Origin: Ga0077555 sp046154645
Lineage (GTDB): Bacteria > Pseudomonadota > Alphaproteobacteria > Rhizobiales > Hyphomicrobiaceae
Reading direction: 5' to 3'
Assembly (NCBI GenBank): GCA_046154645.1
Contig: JBJXDZ010000110.1
Span: 62,001-126,000, forward strand
Length of the DNA: 64,000 bases
Made by a program: the position numbers and the translations under genes. The notes below the pieces were generated by a model. The model did no database searches and was not told the DNA's origin. It saw only the letters and a list, made by a program, of their open reading frames with translations. Each line of letters begins with the position of its first letter. The stretch's first letter is position 1. Below, in pieces: positions 61,191-64,000 of the stretch.

Positions 61191-61852
61191 TCCAAGGCAA
61201 GCCGCTGCGGCAGGGCATCGGCGCCGTAGGTGCGCACCAGGCCTAGCACCAATTGCACCGGCTTGAACGACCGGCGGTGGTGCACGGTCACGCCATGCCG
61301 GGCCAGGGCCGCCTGATGCTCGGGCGTACCATAGCCCTTGTGGCGCTCGAAGCCGTAAGCCGGGTGCTCGAGCCCGAGTTCCACCATCAGTCGGTCGCGC
61401 GTCACCTTGGCGACGATGGAGGCAGCAGCGATCGACAGGCAGCGCGCATCGCCCTTGACGATGGTGCGGGAGTCCATGGCGAGCTTGGGTGCGCGGTTGC
61501 CATCGATCAGTACCAGCCGCGGTTGCGTCACGAGAGCGGCGACAGCTTCGGCCATGGCCCACATGGTGGCGTTCAGGATGTTATCGCGGTCGATGCGCTC
61601 CACGTCGGCGATGCCGACACCGACCTGCGACGTGGCGAGGATGCGCGGGTAGATGGCCTCGCGCTCTTCGGGCGTGAGCACCTTGGAATCGGCCATGCCA
61701 GGCGGTATGGCGTCAGGGTCGAGGATCACGGCGGCGGCCACCACTGGACCGGCCCACGGGCCGCGCCCGGCCTCGTCGACGCCAGCGACCGGGCCGGAGC
61801 CAAGCCGGATCTCGTTGGCCTCCAACTCGAACGATGCTCGAATCGGCATCAT
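61154..61852 (-). CDS. rnhB: Ribonuclease HII
   Basis: 232 residues, minus strand. Removes RNA from RNA-DNA hybrids and ribonucleotides from DNA. AGVDEAGRGPWAGPVVAAAVIL holds the first two catalytic acidic residues, LIDGNRAP the next, and DARCLSIAAASIVAKVTRDR the fourth; YGFERHKGYGTPEHQAAL is the typical C-terminal signature. Its end overlaps the converging XRE gene by 37 bases. Confidence 0.95.
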   Translation of the reverse strand: MMPIRASFELEANEIRLGSGPVAGVDEAGRGPWAGPVVAAAVILDPDAIPPGMADSKVLTPEEREAIYPRILATSQVGVGIADVERIDRDNILNATMWAMAEAVAALVTQPRLVLIDGNRAPKLAMDSRTIVKGDARCLSIAAASIVAKVTRDRLMVELGLEHPAYGFERHKGYGTPEHQAALARHGVTVHHRRSFKPVQLVLGLVRTYGADALPQRLALDQPDAGFLIPAK

Positions 61853-61981
61853 CCCCTCCTGTTGTTACTGGCAAGCGTTCGCGGATTCGTGGGGCGATGT
61901 CAAAGGCGCAAGGTCAGTGGCGGGATCAGGGAGGCGTGTTATGAAGCCCGCCGCAGCGCGCGATTGGCGCAGGAGGCACAC

Positions 61982-62182
61982 GTGTCGATTGTTCGAGTCT
62001 GGTTTGCGACCACCGGCATCCTGCTGCTCGGCGCCATGATCTGGGCCTTTGCGCCCGTTCTGGTCCCGTTCATCGCGCTGACGCTTGGCTTGGGCCTGGT
62101 GGTCGCGGCAATCGTCGCTGTGGCGCGCTGGGTCGAGCGCCGTCGCGGTGGGCCGACACCGCCGGCGCAAGAACTCGACTAG
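61982..62182 (+). CDS. Small membrane protein
   Basis: 66 residues from GTG 61982, which has a perfect AGGAGG ribosome-binding site 8 bases upstream. Two adjacent hydrophobic helices (VWFATTGILLLGAMIWAF, VLVPFIALTLGLGLVVAAIVAVA) followed by a basic, Pro-rich tail. No family recognised. The frame is open far upstream but that sequence is antisense to rnhB and not coding-like. A strong hairpin follows the stop. Confidence 0.65.
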   Translation: MSIVRVWFATTGILLLGAMIWAFAPVLVPFIALTLGLGLVVAAIVAVARWVERRRGGPTPPAQELD

Positions 62183-62187
62183 CGCAA

Positions 62188-62213
62188 CGGGCGGCCCGGG
62201 AAAGAGCCGCCCG
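62188..62213. terminator. Hairpin between convergent genes, probable bidirectional terminator
   Basis: CGGGCGGC (62188-62195) and GCCGCCCG (62206-62213) form an 8-pair GC-only stem with a 10-base loop in the 62-base gap between the small membrane protein (plus) and the Pro/Cys-rich gene (minus). No T run follows on either strand, so a factor-independent terminator is not certain. Confidence 0.45.
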
Positions 62214-62244
62214 CGTGTCACATCACAGCAAGAATGCGCTGACG

Positions 62245-64000
62245 TCAGTTCGTCTTTTTCGCCTCCGGCACCGGTTTCTTGACCGGCTGCGGCACGGCCT
62301 TTTTGACTTGTGTCTTCTGCAGCTGTGGTGGCGGCCGTGATGACTGCTGCGGTCTTTGCTGCACCTTCGGCGGCTGTGGCTTCTGCTGCGGCGGCGGCTT
62401 TGTCGTCGTGATCACTTTCGGCGGCGGCGTCACCACTTTTGGGGGTGGGGTGACGACCTTGGGCGGTGGGGTAATCACCTTGGGTGGCGGTGTCACCACT
62501 TTCGGCGGCGGCGTGATGACCTTAGGCGGCGGAGTCTCGACCTTCGCCGGTTGCTGTTGCTGCTGTTGTTGACCGCCCGTGCTGCTGGGTAGGACGCAAT
62601 TGCCGGTCTTCGGATCCCTGACGAGGCGGCCGGTGCACGTCGTCGGCTGGGTGATCGAGCCGGGCGGCGTCTGTGACGCGGGTGTCTGCTTGGTACCTGG
62701 TACCGGCAGTTTCGTGTCCTTTGGCGGCACGACGATGGGCGGCGACGTCGACAGCTTGGCGGGCACGCACGCACCGTAGCCATCGCGCACCAAGGGACTC
62801 GGGCAATCGCGCAGCGGGGTGTTGGCTGGGCCTTTGGGCGGCACCAGCGGCGGCACTTGCGGTGGTCCCTTGGCATCGATCCGCGGTGGCACGCAGTTGC
62901 CCTTCGGATCGCGCAGGAAGCCTTTCTCGGGGCAGGGGCCACCGGGGATGGTGGTGACAGCCCCGGGCTTGCCCGGAATGGTCACGATCGGCGGAACGGT
63001 CTGCGCGACACACCGGGTACCGTCACGCCGCGTGCCGACCGGGCAAGGATTGATGCCTGTGTTAGAAGGCGGTGCGCACTTGCCGAGGATGTTGCGCACG
63101 GTGCCCTCGGCGCAAGGCTGCTGCTGGCCTATTGGTGGCAAGCATTCGCCCTTGGTGTTGCGCACGAAGTTGATCGGGCATGGACGGGGGGTGTTGTTTG
63201 GCGGTGTCGTGTGCGGCAACTCGCAATGCCCCGTGCGCTGGACGTACTGGCGGCCGGGCGGGCACTGCGTCGACGGGCACACGCCGTTATAGGGGCGCGG
63301 GCGGCCATCGAGGCAGAAGTCCGTCTTGGCCGGAATCGGCAGCGGGATGAAGATCGGCAGCTTGATGCAGATGCCGTAGTTGTTGCGGAACTCGTTCCAG
63401 GCGCAGGGGCGTTCGACGACGACCTGGCGGCATATCCCGTTGATGGCGCGCGTGCCGTAAGGGCAGCATGAGCCGTCGTTGGCCCGGCGCCAGATGTCAT
63501 GGCAACCGGCGTGCGGCGGCGGGCGGCATTCGCCGCTGCCATACCAGTAGACGGTGCCCCAGGGGCAGCAGGTGCCGTCGCTGCGCAGGCGGGCTTTGTC
63601 CCAGCACACCTGACGATAGCCGCAACGGCCCGTTTCCGGATTGTAGGGGGCATAGAGCGGGCACGGGCAGCGGCCGCTGGCGAGTGGTGGGCGGCCGTCC
63701 GAGCAGGTGTACTCCGGCGGCGCGTAGGCGGGCGGCACCAGCATGCTGGCATTGCCATAGCTCGGGATGTAGACGCCCGGCCCCTTTGTCGGCGCCTTCT
63801 GCTCGGGGCTTGGCACTTTGACCCACACGCAGCTCGGATAGCCGCCCGGAGGCGCGCTGCCCGACTGGTACTTGACCGGCTTCAATAGTTTGTTGAGCAG
63901 GCCCGCATTGGCCCCCACCCACGGCTCGGCGACACCGAAGCAGTTCTGCATCCAGTAGCCGCCGGGTGCCGGCATCTGCACGGTGATGACGTGGGTCCGG
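62245..64000 (-). CDS. Pro/Cys-rich protein with PPPKV tandem repeats (5' end cut by window)
   Basis: At least 585 residues, minus strand; the frame is still open at the window end (codons for T-H-V-I-T-V precede MPAPGGYW), so the start is missing. Body: many short Cys-containing units of the type CPxGxxRxGxxC (for example CPVGTRRDGTRC, CPINFVRNTKGEC, CPLYAPYNPETGRC), recalling extracellular Cys-repeat proteins. Then a poly-Gln stretch and about six 7-residue TPPPKV[IV] repeats (62405-62530), ending in a Lys/Pro-rich tail. Probably a secreted or envelope-spanning protein; function unknown. Confidence 0.75.
   Translation of the reverse strand, partial: RTHVITVQMPAPGGYWMQNCFGVAEPWVGANAGLLNKLLKPVKYQSGSAPPGGYPSCVWVKVPSPEQKAPTKGPGVYIPSYGNASMLVPPAYAPPEYTCSDGRPPLASGRCPCPLYAPYNPETGRCGYRQVCWDKARLRSDGTCCPWGTVYWYGSGECRPPPHAGCHDIWRRANDGSCCPYGTRAINGICRQVVVERPCAWNEFRNNYGICIKLPIFIPLPIPAKTDFCLDGRPRPYNGVCPSTQCPPGRQYVQRTGHCELPHTTPPNNTPRPCPINFVRNTKGECLPPIGQQQPCAEGTVRNILGKCAPPSNTGINPCPVGTRRDGTRCVAQTVPPIVTIPGKPGAVTTIPGGPCPEKGFLRDPKGNCVPPRIDAKGPPQVPPLVPPKGPANTPLRDCPSPLVRDGYGACVPAKLSTSPPIVVPPKDTKLPVPGTKQTPASQTPPGSITQPTTCTGRLVRDPKTGNCVLPSSTGGQQQQQQQPAKVETPPPKVITPPPKVVTPPPKVITPPPKVVTPPPKVVTPPPKVITTTKPPPQQKPQPPKVQQRPQQSSRPPPQLQKTQVKKAVPQPVKKPVPEAKKTN

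Noticed and set aside
1..64000. tRNA, rRNA, riboswitch and CRISPR signals
   Set aside because: None was recognised by eye in intergenic regions; small structured RNAs cannot be excluded without a covariance search.

Overview
The window is GC-rich DNA with tightly packed, often translationally coupled genes. Gene content (ccmC-ccmD-ccmG, ppk-ppx, class I fructose-bisphosphate aldolase, a DUF4212/VC_2705-type symporter pair, a DUF2793 protein of the kind found in alphaproteobacterial gene transfer agents and phages) points to an alphaproteobacterium, most likely Hyphomicrobiales (Rhizobiales). No rRNA, tRNA, transposase, integrase or CRISPR array was recognised. It looks like chromosome with one large accessory glycan cluster and small defence/toxin modules.

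Layout. 0.2-8.6 kb: housekeeping genes (quinone oxidoreductase, cytochrome c maturation ccmC-ccmD-ccmG, a CAP-domain protein, an ABC exporter with unusual ATPase residues plus a methyltransferase-like partner, an ABC1/UbiB-type kinase, a YggS-type PLP protein). 8.9-38.5 kb: a surface-polysaccharide cluster. It encodes a GT2 and three GT-B glycosyltransferases, two asparagine-synthetase-like amidotransferases, a membrane-anchored protein, a 1000-residue radical SAM/SPASM protein, WecB and WecC (UDP-ManNAc to UDP-ManNAcA), a fused MDR/GFO-IDH-MocA oxidoreductase, a methyltransferase-heparinase fusion, an ABC-2 permease (Wzm), two further methyltransferases and a Wzt-type ATPase. Genes from GT2 to wzm run on the plus strand; wzt and the two methyltransferases run towards them on the minus strand. 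38.7-40.7 kb: a DUF2793 protein and small companions. 41-50.7 kb: fba, a CaiB/BaiF CoA-transferase with a Tat-type helical protein, a HepT/MntA-like toxin-antitoxin pair, a His-rich exported protein, and a small catabolic-looking run (SDR, LLM flavin enzyme, carboxymuconolactone-decarboxylase-like, amidohydrolase). 50.7-64 kb: a LuxR-type response regulator divergent from the symporter pair, ppk-ppx, an AIPR abortive-infection protein, a DUF6166 protein, an XRE regulator with a 10-bp iteron upstream, rnhB, a small membrane protein, and a Pro/Cys-rich protein cut by the window end.

How it fits together. WecB/WecC supply a uronic acid sugar nucleotide, the AsnB-like enzymes could amidate its carboxylate, the glycosyltransferases would build the chain, methyltransferases could modify or cap it, Wzm/Wzt would export it, and the heparinase-like half could trim it. 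The most striking signal is a beta-sandwich-like module, marked by G-h-L-[LMN]-x5-W-[IVT] and a later hydrophobic strand ending in N-[NAS]. By eye it recurs about seven times in four otherwise unrelated proteins of this cluster: the membrane-anchored protein, the radical SAM enzyme, inside the catalytic domain of the oxidoreductase, and four tandem copies at the end of a methyltransferase. I propose it is a shared glycan-binding or scaffolding module. This is inference and needs structure prediction and profile searches.
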